Assembly: GCA_964481145.1 (NCBI GenBank)
Contig: CAYZTA010000016.1
Span: 34,003-98,002, forward strand
DNA length: 64,000 nt
Reading direction: 5' to 3'
Source: Sandaracinus sp964481145
GTDB taxonomy: Bacteria; Myxococcota_A; Polyangia; Polyangiales; Sandaracinaceae
Shown: positions 53,266 through 61,579 of the stretch, piece after piece
How positions within the stretch are numbered: the stretch's first letter is position 1
Layout of the letters: each line of letters starts with the position of its first letter
The notes under the pieces: generated by a model
The model's input: only the letters and a program-made list of their open reading frames with translations
Told to the model about the DNA's origin: nothing
Database searches by the model: none
Program-made: the position numbers and the translations under genes

Positions 53266-54147
53266 TCACGCGCGCGCGTGGATCAGCTTCCGCATCTCAC
53301 CGTCTTCGAACAAGACGACGATGAAGCCCTCGGGGGTCAGTTCCTGAACACAGCCAAACCCGAACTTCGAATGCACGAACCAGTCGCCTGTCGAATAACG
53401 CACGGCACGATCCCACGGCTTGGCCGTGGCCCTCGCGCGGCCAAGTTCCGCTTCATCGAGACGCGGTTTGCGCGGTGCTGCGGCAGCAGGTCTCGGTGCC
53501 GCGCTCTTTCGTGTCGAGGCCGGTTTGCGCCCCGAGCTCTCGCTCGCTGGGCGCGGCTCGGGCGCAGGGACCTTCACGAGCGATGACACGAGTCGCCGCG
53601 CACTGGTCACGATCGAGAGGCGAGGATCGCACACGAGCATCTCTTCGATCTGACTCGGGCGACCGCTCGCGAAGCGCTCCTCGTGCCATTGGCTGGCCGC
53701 ACGCGCGATGATCGCAAGGCGCTGCGCGTCTTCGATCGCATCCGGACCGCCTCCGAGCGCGGGAAACGCAACACGAATCACATGCCTCTCAGCGACGAAT
53801 TCGAGCACGCTTCGAACCGCGGCTTCGAGCACCGGACGATCGGGGGCGGGGGCCTGCCTCCCCGCGTGCTCGGGGCCTCGCGTTGCGACCCATACGAGGA
53901 AATCGCAATGCAACTTGCCCGGATGCAGCCGCAGAAGCCCGCCGATCGGGAGCTCTTCGCCAGGAAGCTTCGAGCGTTCGCGATCGAGCGCATTCTGAAG
54001 ATCTGCGCCGTACACATGTGTGAGCTCTCGATCCGCGCCGGGCCCCTTCCACAGTCGCATGTCGGGGGTGCCATCGTGAACGATGACGCCAACGCGGCGA
54101 GATGTCGGGAGTTCGTAGGCGGACGCCTGAATGAGCAGGATGTCCAT
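53266..54147 (-). CDS. macro-domain-like protein with C-terminal SH3/KOW-like module
   Basis: 293 residues from MDILLIQASAYELP. Residues ~18-165 look like a macro domain: LPIGGLLRLHPGKLHCDFLVWVATR (beta strands around the ligand loop), then AFPALGGGPDAIEDAQRLAIIARA, similar to the AFPALGTG loop of ADP-ribose-binding proteins. A basic Ala/Pro-rich linker (200-240) follows. The last ~45 residues (YSTGDWFVHSKFGFGCVQELTPEGFIVVLFEDGEMRKLIHA) form a small beta barrel like CarD/TRCF or Tudor-type modules. Ligand and partner unknown. Both assignments are by eye. Confidence 0.65.
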   Translation of the reverse strand: MDILLIQASAYELPTSRRVGVIVHDGTPDMRLWKGPGADRELTHVYGADLQNALDRERSKLPGEELPIGGLLRLHPGKLHCDFLVWVATRGPEHAGRQAPAPDRPVLEAAVRSVLEFVAERHVIRVAFPALGGGPDAIEDAQRLAIIARAASQWHEERFASGRPSQIEEMLVCDPRLSIVTSARRLVSSLVKVPAPEPRPASESSGRKPASTRKSAAPRPAAAAPRKPRLDEAELGRARATAKPWDRAVRYSTGDWFVHSKFGFGCVQELTPEGFIVVLFEDGEMRKLIHARA

Positions 54148-54240
54148 GAACGCGCGGTGGTTAGCACATGCACGGAGCGCGTCGACCAATTCGCGACAGG
54201 TACGTGACGAACGTTTCGTTTTAGGGCACATTCGGCGCCC

Positions 54241-54729
54241 ATGTCGAGCGATCAGGCTTTCATCATCGTCACCGCCATCCTGGATCAAACCGCGCGCCCC
54301 GCTGCATTGACGTTGAGTCATGGCGACGCGATGGAGCGCGCGGTCAGCGCGACTTCTGCGCGCAAAATAGCGGGATTGGATCTCGTCGAACTCGCGATTC
54401 CTCCAAAGGCGTTCGCTGCACTGCGCGAGCATGTCGGGCGCGATTCGAACACCGTCGCCGTCTACGATCTGTTCCCGCTCGCGGCGCATCTCGATCCCGC
54501 AACGCGATCGCTCGCGGGGCAATTCCTCGCGGCCGAGATCCTCTGGGCGCTCGAAGAGAACGGACATCTCAAAGGCGTGCCGCTCAATCTCAAGCTCGAT
54601 GTCCCCCAGGGCTGGGATCGAACGCCCAAGGCCGTTCACGAAAAACTCGTCGAAGCGGGGGCTCTCGATCTCACCGAATCTGCGATCGACGACTTCAAGA
54701 CGATCAAGGCGACGTGGGACGCGTCCTAG
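54241..54729 (+). CDS. uncharacterised small soluble protein
   Basis: 162 residues, no signal peptide or membrane segment. Mixed alpha/beta sequence (FIIVTAILDQTARPAALTLSHGDAMERAV... LAGQFLAAEILWALEENGHL). I do not recognise the family. Its last 16 bases overlap the GTG start of the next gene, so the two are probably co-translated. Confidence 0.75.
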   Translation: MSSDQAFIIVTAILDQTARPAALTLSHGDAMERAVSATSARKIAGLDLVELAIPPKAFAALREHVGRDSNTVAVYDLFPLAAHLDPATRSLAGQFLAAEILWALEENGHLKGVPLNLKLDVPQGWDRTPKAVHEKLVEAGALDLTESAIDDFKTIKATWDAS

Positions 54730-55130
54730 CCGCCCTGACGATCGCATTCGCGCTCGGATGCGGCGGCGCGCGGCCGGTTCCCATGCAAAACCGCATCACG
54801 GCCGAAGCCGAGCCGCGACCGATGATCCCCGACGAAGTGCGCGTCCGCGTGATCTTCGTCGCATTCGAGGGACGCACCGAACGAGCGGCCGAAGAGCGGG
54901 CACGAATGCTCGCTCGGACGGCTCGTGCGGATGATTTTTCTGCGCTCGCGGCCGCCTATGGAGACGGCGATAACGCCGGCACCATCGGCGCTTCGGGGCT
55001 CATCGTTCGTCAGAACGATCCGCGCATCCCCGCGCAGGTCGTGAACGTGGCGCTCGCCCTCGATCTTCGTCAAATTTCGGAGCCTGTCCGGAGCGACGAA
55101 GGATATTGGGTGCTCGAACGGGTGGAGTGA
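54714..55130 (+). CDS. parvulin-like (PpiC-type) lipoprotein
   Basis: 138 residues from GTG 54714. Short signal peptide with lipobox FALGC (C16). The rest resembles a rotamase domain: VRVIFVAFEG, ERARMLARTARADDFSALAAAYGDGDNAGTIGASGLIV, and LRQISEPVRSDEGYWVLERVE. PpiC/SurA domains have F-x-x-LA-x-x-Y-S and GE-x-G-x-I/V counterparts of these. It likely assists folding of envelope proteins, though it is shorter than full SurA/PrsA and lacks a chaperone domain. Confidence 0.78.
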   Translation: MGRVLAALTIAFALGCGGARPVPMQNRITAEAEPRPMIPDEVRVRVIFVAFEGRTERAAEERARMLARTARADDFSALAAAYGDGDNAGTIGASGLIVRQNDPRIPAQVVNVALALDLRQISEPVRSDEGYWVLERVE

Positions 55131-55136
55131 ATCTTT

Positions 55137-55550
55137 TCAGTTCATGGTGATGGGCAGCTCGAGCGCGAAAGGTGCGATCTCTGCGTCGAAGCTCGTTTCA
55201 TCATCACGAACCATCTGATAGCTGCCTCGCATCGACCCTCGGGACGTCGCGAGCATCGAGCCACTCGTATACTGAAACGATTGCCCGGGATTCAAACGCG
55301 GCTGCTCGCCGACCACCCCCGGCCCTTGGACCTCTTCGACTTTCCCGCGGGCGTCGGTGATGATCCAGTGGCGACTGACGAGACGGACCGGCTGTCGACC
55401 TTCGTTGGTGATGCGGACGGTATACGCCCACACATATCTACGCGCGAGCGGCACAGACTGCTCAGCCAAATACCGGCTGGTCACGGTGACGCGGATTCCG
55501 TCGGTGATCGATACCGAGCTCGTCGTGGGCTGCACGTCCTGTCGCTCCAT
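55137..55550 (-). CDS. apaG: ApaG protein
   Basis: 137 residues, family length. All-beta FN3-like fold with the diagnostic segments ARRYVWAYTVRITNEG, LVSRHWIITDARGKVEEVQGPGVVGEQPRLNPGQSFQYTSG and GSMRGSYQMV. ApaG is linked to cobalt/magnesium homeostasis, and in some contexts to nucleotide metabolism; biochemical role unclear. Ends only seven bases from the convergent parvulin-like gene. Confidence 0.95.
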   Translation of the reverse strand: MERQDVQPTTSSVSITDGIRVTVTSRYLAEQSVPLARRYVWAYTVRITNEGRQPVRLVSRHWIITDARGKVEEVQGPGVVGEQPRLNPGQSFQYTSGSMLATSRGSMRGSYQMVRDDETSFDAEIAPFALELPITMN

Positions 55551-55565
55551 TCACATGCCTCGCGC

Positions 55566-56192
55566 TCACCTTCGCGCGCGCGGCTTCCGTAGACCTCGGC
55601 TATGGCTCACCCACAGAGAACCCGCAACTGCGAACCTCCGCAACGCGTGTCGATCTCGTGCGCTGGCATAATCGATACCAACGCGCGGACCACAAAGGAT
55701 TTCAGCGGAATCCACCGGTTCACCCGCATGGACCTCCAGCCCACCAGGCAAATAGAGAGGTGTCCCCGAAAATGAGGGATCCAGCGCGAGCGCTTTCCCC
55801 ACTTTTCCAGGGCCAGCCAACAATGCGGGCCCGAAATTCACGCCACGTCGTTCGCTCAAGATCGCGAGGCCCGAAACGGGCTCACACGCACGAATGAGCA
55901 CAGCCTTCGCGCACCCTTCCCCATTCGTCACGATGTTCAGCATCTGATGGAGGCCGTAACAAAGGTAGACGTAAGCATGTCCACCCGGGCCCCACATCGG
56001 CGCATTGCGCGCTGTGCGCCCCATACGGGAGTGGGCTGCCGTGTCCTCAGGACCGCCATACCCCTCTACTTCAGTGATTCGCAGCACGAGCTCGGTGGAC
56101 GACCCGCGATCGCGCACAAGGTATCTCCCGAGGAGATCCTGGGCCACGACATCCACGTCACGAGCAAAAAACGCTTGTGGTAGCAGCTCCAT
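55566..56192 (-). CDS. DNA-3-methyladenine glycosylase (AAG/MPG family)
   Basis: 208 residues from MELLPQAFF. Removes alkylated purines and hypoxanthine from DNA. AAG landmarks: DLLGRYLV, RITEVEGYGGPEDTAAHS with the catalytic glutamate, GGHAYVYLCYGLHQMLNIV, AVLIRACEPV and GPGKVGKALAL. The frame is open further upstream, but that part is the tRNA-Glu gene and is not protein coding. Lies 27 bases downstream of tRNA-Glu. Confidence 0.95.
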   Translation of the reverse strand: MELLPQAFFARDVDVVAQDLLGRYLVRDRGSSTELVLRITEVEGYGGPEDTAAHSRMGRTARNAPMWGPGGHAYVYLCYGLHQMLNIVTNGEGCAKAVLIRACEPVSGLAILSERRGVNFGPALLAGPGKVGKALALDPSFSGTPLYLPGGLEVHAGEPVDSAEILCGPRVGIDYASARDRHALRRFAVAGSLWVSHSRGLRKPRARR

Positions 56193-56218
56193 ACGGGAGC
56201 AACTCACTGAAATCCGAA

Positions 56219-56290
56219 TGACCCCACGGGGACTTGAACCCCGGTTACCGGCGTGAGAGGCCGATGTCCTAACCACTAGACGATGGGGCC
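56219..56290 (-). tRNA. tRNA-Glu (anticodon CTC)
   Basis: The complementary strand folds into a full cloverleaf: acceptor GGCCCCA/TGGGGTC (one G-U), D arm with AGTGGTTAGGAC, anticodon loop CTCTCAC, T arm CGGGG-TTCAAGT-CCCCG. CCA is not encoded. Anticodon loop and identity elements fit glutamate. Confidence 0.93.
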
Positions 56291-56320
56291 ATGAACAAAC
56301 GGAACAAAAACCAAGACCAA

Positions 56321-56391
56321 TTCGGGGACTAGGATTCGAACCTAGATAAACGGAGCCAGAATCCGTTGTCCTGCCGTTAGACGATCCCCGA
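56321..56391 (-). tRNA. tRNA-Gln (anticodon CTG)
   Basis: Cloverleaf on the minus strand: acceptor TCGGGGA/TCCCCGA, D arm TCTAACGGCAGGAC, anticodon stem-loop ACGGA-TTCTGGC-TCCGT giving anticodon CTG, T arm CTAGG-TTCGAAT-CCTAG. CCA is not encoded. It precedes tRNA-Glu by 30 bases, likely in one transcript. Confidence 0.94.
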
Positions 56392-56496
56392 TCAAAGGGG
56401 CAAACCAGTTCGGGCAAAGCCCCGAACGAGGGACCAGGCGCCGAAACGAGGCGACCGTGTAGCGCCCGTGACAGCGCTCGTCAAGTCGATGTCCGA

Positions 56497-56889
56497 CTAA
56501 CTCGCATTCTCGAGCCTTCGGACGAGGCGTTCATCGGGAGGCGGCAAGCCGTAGTTCCGGAGCTCCGAAGGCAAAACCCATGTGTGCTCGGCCACGCCGA
56601 GGTTGCAGATCTGCTGTGCACCGGGCAGATGACATTCGTAAAACAAGAGCAAGACGTCTTTTCGTTCGTAGCGATGAAATGCGACCTCGAGGATCGAACC
56701 CACCTCCACATCGATCCCGCATTCTTCGCGGCACTCTCGCACCACGGCGGCTTCCGGATCCTCTCCGTCTTCCACTTTACCGCCCGGAAACTCCCACGAG
56801 CCCGCGAGATGGACGTCCGCCAAACGACGCGTCAACAAGATGCGCCCGTCTTTTTTCACGACGGCGGCAGCGACGATCACAGTCGACAT
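56497..56889 (-). CDS. Nudix hydrolase (MutT-like)
   Basis: 130 residues. The Nudix box is complete: G37, E43, R51, E52 and E55-E56 in GGKVEDGEDPEAAVVRECREECGI. The context (VIVAAAVVKKDGRILLTRRLADVHLAGSWEFPGG) is that of MutT/8-oxo-dGTPase, so removal of oxidised dGTP is the likely role, although other Nudix substrates are possible. Starts 10 bases after the stop of the TolC-type gene on the same strand. Confidence 0.9.
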   Translation of the reverse strand: MSTVIVAAAVVKKDGRILLTRRLADVHLAGSWEFPGGKVEDGEDPEAAVVRECREECGIDVEVGSILEVAFHRYERKDVLLLFYECHLPGAQQICNLGVAEHTWVLPSELRNYGLPPPDERLVRRLENAS

Positions 56890-56899
56890 GACGGTCCTC

Positions 56900-58456
56900 T
56901 CAAGGCTCCTGTTCGTACGGCGTGTCAGCACCGATGGCCCGCTGCAACTGCGCATACGCGATGCGCGCGTCGAGCGCTGCCGCGATCAACTCGAGCTGAG
57001 CGCGCGCCCGATCCGTCACCGCCAACACGAGCTCGGTCACGATGGTCGCTCCCGCGCGGTATTGCTCTTGTCGAACACGAAGGGCTTCGTCGGCGGCCTC
57101 GACCCCGATCCTTGCCGCATCGATGGCCGTGCGCGCAGCCCTCAACGTCTCGTATGCCATCGTGACCTGGATACGAACTCCATCTTCGAGCGTACGAAGA
57201 TCGCTCTCGGCCTGGCTTCGTTGCGCACGCGCCTCGGCCGCTTGAAACTCTCCCGTAAACAAATCGTTGGGCGACCACGCGAGGATCACGCTGATGTCCC
57301 AAGTGTCACGGAACTCCTGAGTCAGCGGGAAAATGCGCTGATTGGGGTTCGCATAAGCAAAATTGCCGGAGATCAGGAGGTGCGGCCACCGACTTCCTTC
57401 GGCAGCATCGATTTGCCTTCCACGCGCTCGGATCGCTTCTCTTATCGCAAGCATCTCGGCGCGCCGTTCGAGCGCGCTTTGAACCAAGCTCTCGAGCTCA
57501 CCGTCGATCGGCGGGAGCGGCTCGAGGAGGTCTTCCGCGATCGAAATCGGCTCGTCTCCATCCAAATGCATGAGGGTCCGCAACGCCATCTCGGCGATTC
57601 GCATGCCGGCGTTCGCACGCATCGCTGCCACGCGTGTCCCTGCGATTTGCGCACGCGCTCGAACGCCATCGACCTGCGCCACGGCCCCTGCGCGAACCAT
57701 CGAATCGATCATCTCGCCCTGGAGCTCCGCTGCTGCGACGGCAGACTCCGCGACAGCGACCGCACCTCGTGCACGCGCATAGGCATAGAACGCCTCACGC
57801 GCCTGCTGGGCGACCTCTGCGGAGCGCGCCCGAACTTGATGTCGCTGCGCGCGCGCCGCGCCTTCGGCCGCTTCGTATCCAGGCCAGACTTGAAGGAAGA
57901 TGTCGGTCACCGGGATGGTGAGCGACGCACCGAACGACCAGTTGTCGAGCAGTACCGGGAAAGTGAAGTTACTGAACTGCTGAGCCTGCGCGATTTGCCC
58001 ATCGAGATCTGCGTTGAAGAGCGTTCGGGCCGCCGGATCGGAGACCATTCCAATGAGCGCACGGGCGGCCGCTTCTTGTTCGGGGGTGATGCCCCCGGTC
58101 GAAAACAAGCTCGGCTGAGTGATCGGTGAAAGCCGTGTGTAACGGCCTTGGGCTTCCAGTCGTGGAAAGAACGCCACAATGGCACGGTTCGCGCCGGCTT
58201 GGGCTTGCTCGAACTGCGCTCGAGCCGAATCGATCGAGGGTGATGTCCTCACCGCCGCACGGGCCGCCTCTTCTGCCGTGATGCCGCGCCCCTCCCCCCG
58301 TAAGAGCGCTTCGACATCGACGAGCGCCGCTTCCGGAGGTTCTTCGGGTGCTGCATCACGATCGCGCGAGCGCCTTCGCTGCGCATCCGCAAGCGCCGCG
58401 GAACCCACACATGCAAGCACGATCAGCAATGCCAGAGCGCGTATCGAGCGCCTCAT
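56900..58456 (-). CDS. TolC-family outer-membrane efflux protein
   Basis: 518 residues from MRRSIRALALL, with a signal peptide ending near ADA. The body is two repeated outer-membrane efflux (OEP) units, mainly long helices: ARAAVRTSPSIDSARAQFEQAQAGANRAIVAFFPRLEAQGRYTRLSP and later DEALRVRQEQYRAGATIVTELVLAVTDRARAQLE, a standard TolC ending. It forms the outer-membrane channel of a tripartite exporter. No adaptor or pump gene is directly adjacent; the ABC exporter at 20.4 kb or the MATE pump are not obvious partners. Confidence 0.9.
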   Translation of the reverse strand: MRRSIRALALLIVLACVGSAALADAQRRRSRDRDAAPEEPPEAALVDVEALLRGEGRGITAEEAARAAVRTSPSIDSARAQFEQAQAGANRAIVAFFPRLEAQGRYTRLSPITQPSLFSTGGITPEQEAAARALIGMVSDPAARTLFNADLDGQIAQAQQFSNFTFPVLLDNWSFGASLTIPVTDIFLQVWPGYEAAEGAARAQRHQVRARSAEVAQQAREAFYAYARARGAVAVAESAVAAAELQGEMIDSMVRAGAVAQVDGVRARAQIAGTRVAAMRANAGMRIAEMALRTLMHLDGDEPISIAEDLLEPLPPIDGELESLVQSALERRAEMLAIREAIRARGRQIDAAEGSRWPHLLISGNFAYANPNQRIFPLTQEFRDTWDISVILAWSPNDLFTGEFQAAEARAQRSQAESDLRTLEDGVRIQVTMAYETLRAARTAIDAARIGVEAADEALRVRQEQYRAGATIVTELVLAVTDRARAQLELIAAALDARIAYAQLQRAIGADTPYEQEP

Positions 58457-58584
58457 CGGATGGCTCCTTCGCCGCTGTCCATTCGAGCGACCTCGGGTTG
58501 TGAACACACGGAGTCCCGAATGCAATGACTGAAATGGCAATTCATGACGCTTCTGAGCCCTCGTGGTATGTGGCCAGTTCGAAG

Positions 58585-59592
58585 ATGAAAAAAGAGCTCA
58601 CGGTGGCTGTGCTCGGCGCCACGGGTGCGGTCGGACGAGAAATGATTCGTGTGCTGGAAGAACGGAACTTCCCGGTCGGCCGGCTCGTGCTTTTGGCCTC
58701 GGCCCGCAGCGCCGGTACGACCCTTCCCTGGAAGGGCCGTGAGCATTCGGTGCAGGCCGTCTCCGAAGAAGCCTTCGACGGCGTCGATCTCGCGCTTTTT
58801 TCAGCCGGTTCTGGCCCGAGCCGAACTTGGGCCCCCATCGCCGCGACGCGAGGGGCCTTGGTCGTCGACAACTCGTCGGCGTGGCGCATGGACCCCCAGG
58901 TACCACTCTGCGTGCCGGAGGTGAACCTCGAATCTGCACGGAGGCCTCCACGCGGCATCATCGCCAACCCCAATTGCTCGACAATTCAAATGGTTGTGGC
59001 GCTCGCGCCCATTCATCGCGCCCGACGAATTCGCAGGATCGTCGTCTCGACGTACCAGGCGATAAGCGGCGCGGGGCACGATGCCGTCGCTCATTTCCTC
59101 GCACAAACGCGTGCGTTCGCGGCGGACGCGCCGATGCCCGAGGGGCCCATCCAGAAGCAGCTCGCGGGGAGCGTCCTCATGGAATGGAAACGCGACGAGG
59201 AGACGGGCTATCAAGAAGAAGAGCTCAAGATGGTCCACGAAACCCGCAAGATTCTGGAAGATCCGGAGATCGGCGTGTCGCCCACCACCGTGCGGGTCCC
59301 GGTCATCAATGGGCACGCTGAATCGGTCACCATCGAATGTGAACGGCCCATCTCTGCCCAAGAGGTCCGGGCTTGGCTCGAAAAGGCGCCCGGCGTGCGT
59401 GTCATGGACGATGTCGCGCGGGTCGTGTATCCGACGCCGCTCGATGCCTCGGGAAGCGATGACGTGCTGGTCGGTCGAATTCGAAACGATATCGGACAGC
59501 CAGGCGGCGTCCAAATGTGGATCGTCGGAGATAACCTGAGAAAAGGCGCCGCGACGAATGCGGTGCAAATCGCGGAGGCGCTGCTGCTCTAG
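58585..59592 (+). CDS. asd: aspartate-semialdehyde dehydrogenase
   Basis: 335 residues from MKKELTVAVLGATGAVG; the frame is open 20 codons further upstream (58525). Reduces aspartyl phosphate to the semialdehyde, the branch point for lysine, threonine, methionine and diaminopimelate. NADP loop GATGAVG (11-17), DNSSAWRM, active-site cysteine C131 in NPNCSTIQM, and the second catalytic region NGHAESVTIE. The Thr/Gly-poor loop type matches the common bacterial class. Confidence 0.96.
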   Translation: MKKELTVAVLGATGAVGREMIRVLEERNFPVGRLVLLASARSAGTTLPWKGREHSVQAVSEEAFDGVDLALFSAGSGPSRTWAPIAATRGALVVDNSSAWRMDPQVPLCVPEVNLESARRPPRGIIANPNCSTIQMVVALAPIHRARRIRRIVVSTYQAISGAGHDAVAHFLAQTRAFAADAPMPEGPIQKQLAGSVLMEWKRDEETGYQEEELKMVHETRKILEDPEIGVSPTTVRVPVINGHAESVTIECERPISAQEVRAWLEKAPGVRVMDDVARVVYPTPLDASGSDDVLVGRIRNDIGQPGGVQMWIVGDNLRKGAATNAVQIAEALLL

Positions 59593-59626
59593 CAGTTGAC
59601 GAGATGGCGGCCCACCACGGAGCCAC

Positions 59627-59645
59627 GCGCTCCGTTGTGCCAGAA
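59627..59645 (+). terminator. weak hairpin after asd
   Basis: ACGGAGC (59627-59633) and GCTCCGT (59639-59645) form a 7-bp stem with a five-base loop. No T-run follows, so terminator activity is tentative. Confidence 0.35.
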
Positions 59646-59750
59646 TGACAGTCGAGCTTTTCGATGACCGGCGTGAATTTCGATGAAAATCGCGGTTCTC
59701 GTTCGGAACGGCGCTTGCTGAGAGCGCGACGTGAGAGGATTCCGGATTCG

Positions 59751-60836
59751 ATGAGAAAGAACCCAACGCTCAGTTTCCAGAACCACGCGCTCCTCGGAGC
59801 GCTCTTGTGCGTGGCGTTCGTCATGCCAGAGGCCGCCTCGGCGCAAACGTCACTCGTGATCAACGTCCAAGGATTTGGCGGGCGTAACGTACCGGTTTTG
59901 CTCGCAGGTCCGAACGGTCGGCCCATTTCTCGGCAAGAGTGCGAGGACAATGATTCCATTCCGATTCAGTTGACGAATCTTCCCTACAGCATGGCGGAGA
60001 CGCGGTTCATCAGCGTCTGGCGAGGTGCACCCACGTCGGGTGCGTGCAATACGCCATCAAACCGTGAGCTGCGGGGGGGGACCGTGGCCAACTGCACGTT
60101 CATCGACTCTTTCCAAATCACGAGCACCATGATGGACGTGTCTCTCGACGCAGGCGACGCGTTCGACAACTCCTGTGACACGACCAACAGCTTCGAATAT
60201 TGGTTCCTCGTCGTGCCGTCGTCCGAAGACCGCACGACGAATGTCACGAGCTTCAGCTCGCTCCGGATCGACATCGATCCAACCCCACCCGAAGCTCCCA
60301 CCGATCTCCAACCGGGAGCTGGCGATCGACAAATTCAGATCTCGTGGAGCAATCCGACGAGCGCCACAGACGCCAACTCGGTGAAGGTCTATGTGGACGT
60401 CGCTGGGTGCAACGAAGACGGCGAGGTCATCGCGGACGGAGTCTTGACGGCGGGTGCCGCTCCTCCCGAGGGCATCGAACCGCGGACGTTCGGCGCCGTT
60501 CGAACCGCGCAGCTCGATGGAGAGGCCCTGGGGCTCAGCATCGGTAATTACGCCGCTGTCGCGGTCACGCTCGTCGATCGCGCAAGCAACGAGAGCGTGC
60601 TCTCCAACGTCGTCTGCATTCAGCGCGTCGAGGTCAGCGGTTTCTGGGATGCGTACTGCTCCACGCGTGAGGGCGATGGTGGGGTCGATGGCGGGATGAG
60701 TCCGGAAGTGTGTCGCCAAACAACCAGTTGTGCCGTGCAGCCTGGCACACGAGGCTCGCTCACCGGAGTGGCGCTCGTATGTGGAGCGATGTTCATCATG
60801 ATCTCGCGTCGCCGAAAGAACGGGAGGGCGCAATGA
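59751..60836 (+). CDS. surface protein with FN3-like domain and MYXO-CTERM-like tail
   Basis: 361 residues from ATG 59751. Signal peptide ending ASAQ. The body holds an Ig/FN3-like part (TPPEAPTDLQPGAGDRQIQISWSNPTSATDANSVKVYVD), several paired cysteines and an acidic/Gly spacer. The C-terminus SCAVQPGTRGS, then a hydrophobic helix (LTGVALVCGAMFIMI) and SRRRK has the cysteine-helix-arginine design of MYXO-CTERM sorting tails, though the helix is weaker than typical. The next gene starts inside its stop codon, so the pair probably work together in the envelope. Confidence 0.75.
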   Translation: MRKNPTLSFQNHALLGALLCVAFVMPEAASAQTSLVINVQGFGGRNVPVLLAGPNGRPISRQECEDNDSIPIQLTNLPYSMAETRFISVWRGAPTSGACNTPSNRELRGGTVANCTFIDSFQITSTMMDVSLDAGDAFDNSCDTTNSFEYWFLVVPSSEDRTTNVTSFSSLRIDIDPTPPEAPTDLQPGAGDRQIQISWSNPTSATDANSVKVYVDVAGCNEDGEVIADGVLTAGAAPPEGIEPRTFGAVRTAQLDGEALGLSIGNYAAVAVTLVDRASNESVLSNVVCIQRVEVSGFWDAYCSTREGDGGVDGGMSPEVCRQTTSCAVQPGTRGSLTGVALVCGAMFIMISRRRKNGRAQ

Positions 60837-61573
60837 GCCTTCGAAAAATCATCGGCGTGCTCACCGTGGTGCTCGCCTTCCCATCGATCTCGAGCGCCAA
60901 CGATGCGGATGCTGCCCATGAAGACGGTGACATCGTCGGCTCATCCTATGCGGTCAATCCGCTCTTCGTGCCGAGTCCCGAGTCATTCACCGTCGAGCTA
61001 CGTGCGGGCTCGTATCGACCCGATCTCGGCCCTGTCTTCCAGAACAGCTTCGGAGGCGACCTGGGACCCTACATTGGTGCCGAGCTCGACATTCATCTCT
61101 TTCGTATTCCGTATATTGGTCCGCTCGCGATCGGCGCGTCGTTCGGATGGGCCGAGTGGGACGGACCGGCACGAGCAGTCAGCGGCACGGGCAACGTGGG
61201 CAGCACGGGCCTCAGCTTGGTCAACATGAACCTCTTGGCCGTGTTGCGGATCGATGCACTGGCCCGTTATCTCGACATTCCATTCATTTTCAGCGCGAAA
61301 GTCGGTCCGGATTTCGGCTACTGGCAGACGGGCGCAGGAGGGCGCACACAAGCCGAAGGCTGGAGCATCGGGCTTCGTTGGGCGGCGCAAGCGGCCCTCG
61401 AGCTCGATTTCCTCGAGCCACGCTCGGCGCGCCGCCTGGACGACGAATGGGGCATCAATCACACGGAGCTCTTCTTCGAGCTCTTCGGATCGACCATGGG
61501 CCAATGGTTCGATAACCAACTGCCCATGGGCACCAGCCTCGCGTGGGTGGCGGGTCTTGGGCTCACGTTCTGA
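60833..61573 (+). CDS. outer-membrane beta-barrel-like protein
   Basis: 246 residues, ATG within the ATGA overlap. Signal peptide (LRKIIGVLTVVLAFPSISSAN), then alternating hydrophobic strands typical of an eight- to ten-stranded barrel (YIGAELDIHLFRIPYIGPLAIGASFGWAEW, SLVNMNLLAVLRIDAL, GWSIGLRWAAQAALELDF), ending in the aromatic LGLTF expected for BAM recognition. Function unknown. Coupled to the preceding surface protein. Confidence 0.78.
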   Translation: MSLRKIIGVLTVVLAFPSISSANDADAAHEDGDIVGSSYAVNPLFVPSPESFTVELRAGSYRPDLGPVFQNSFGGDLGPYIGAELDIHLFRIPYIGPLAIGASFGWAEWDGPARAVSGTGNVGSTGLSLVNMNLLAVLRIDALARYLDIPFIFSAKVGPDFGYWQTGAGGRTQAEGWSIGLRWAAQAALELDFLEPRSARRLDDEWGINHTELFFELFGSTMGQWFDNQLPMGTSLAWVAGLGLTF

Positions 61574-61579
61574 TTGCAC

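Noticed and set aside
56193..56417. N-terminal extension of the DNA glycosylase frame
   Set aside because: The extension covers the tRNA-Glu gene and part of tRNA-Gln; the protein starts at MELLPQAFF.
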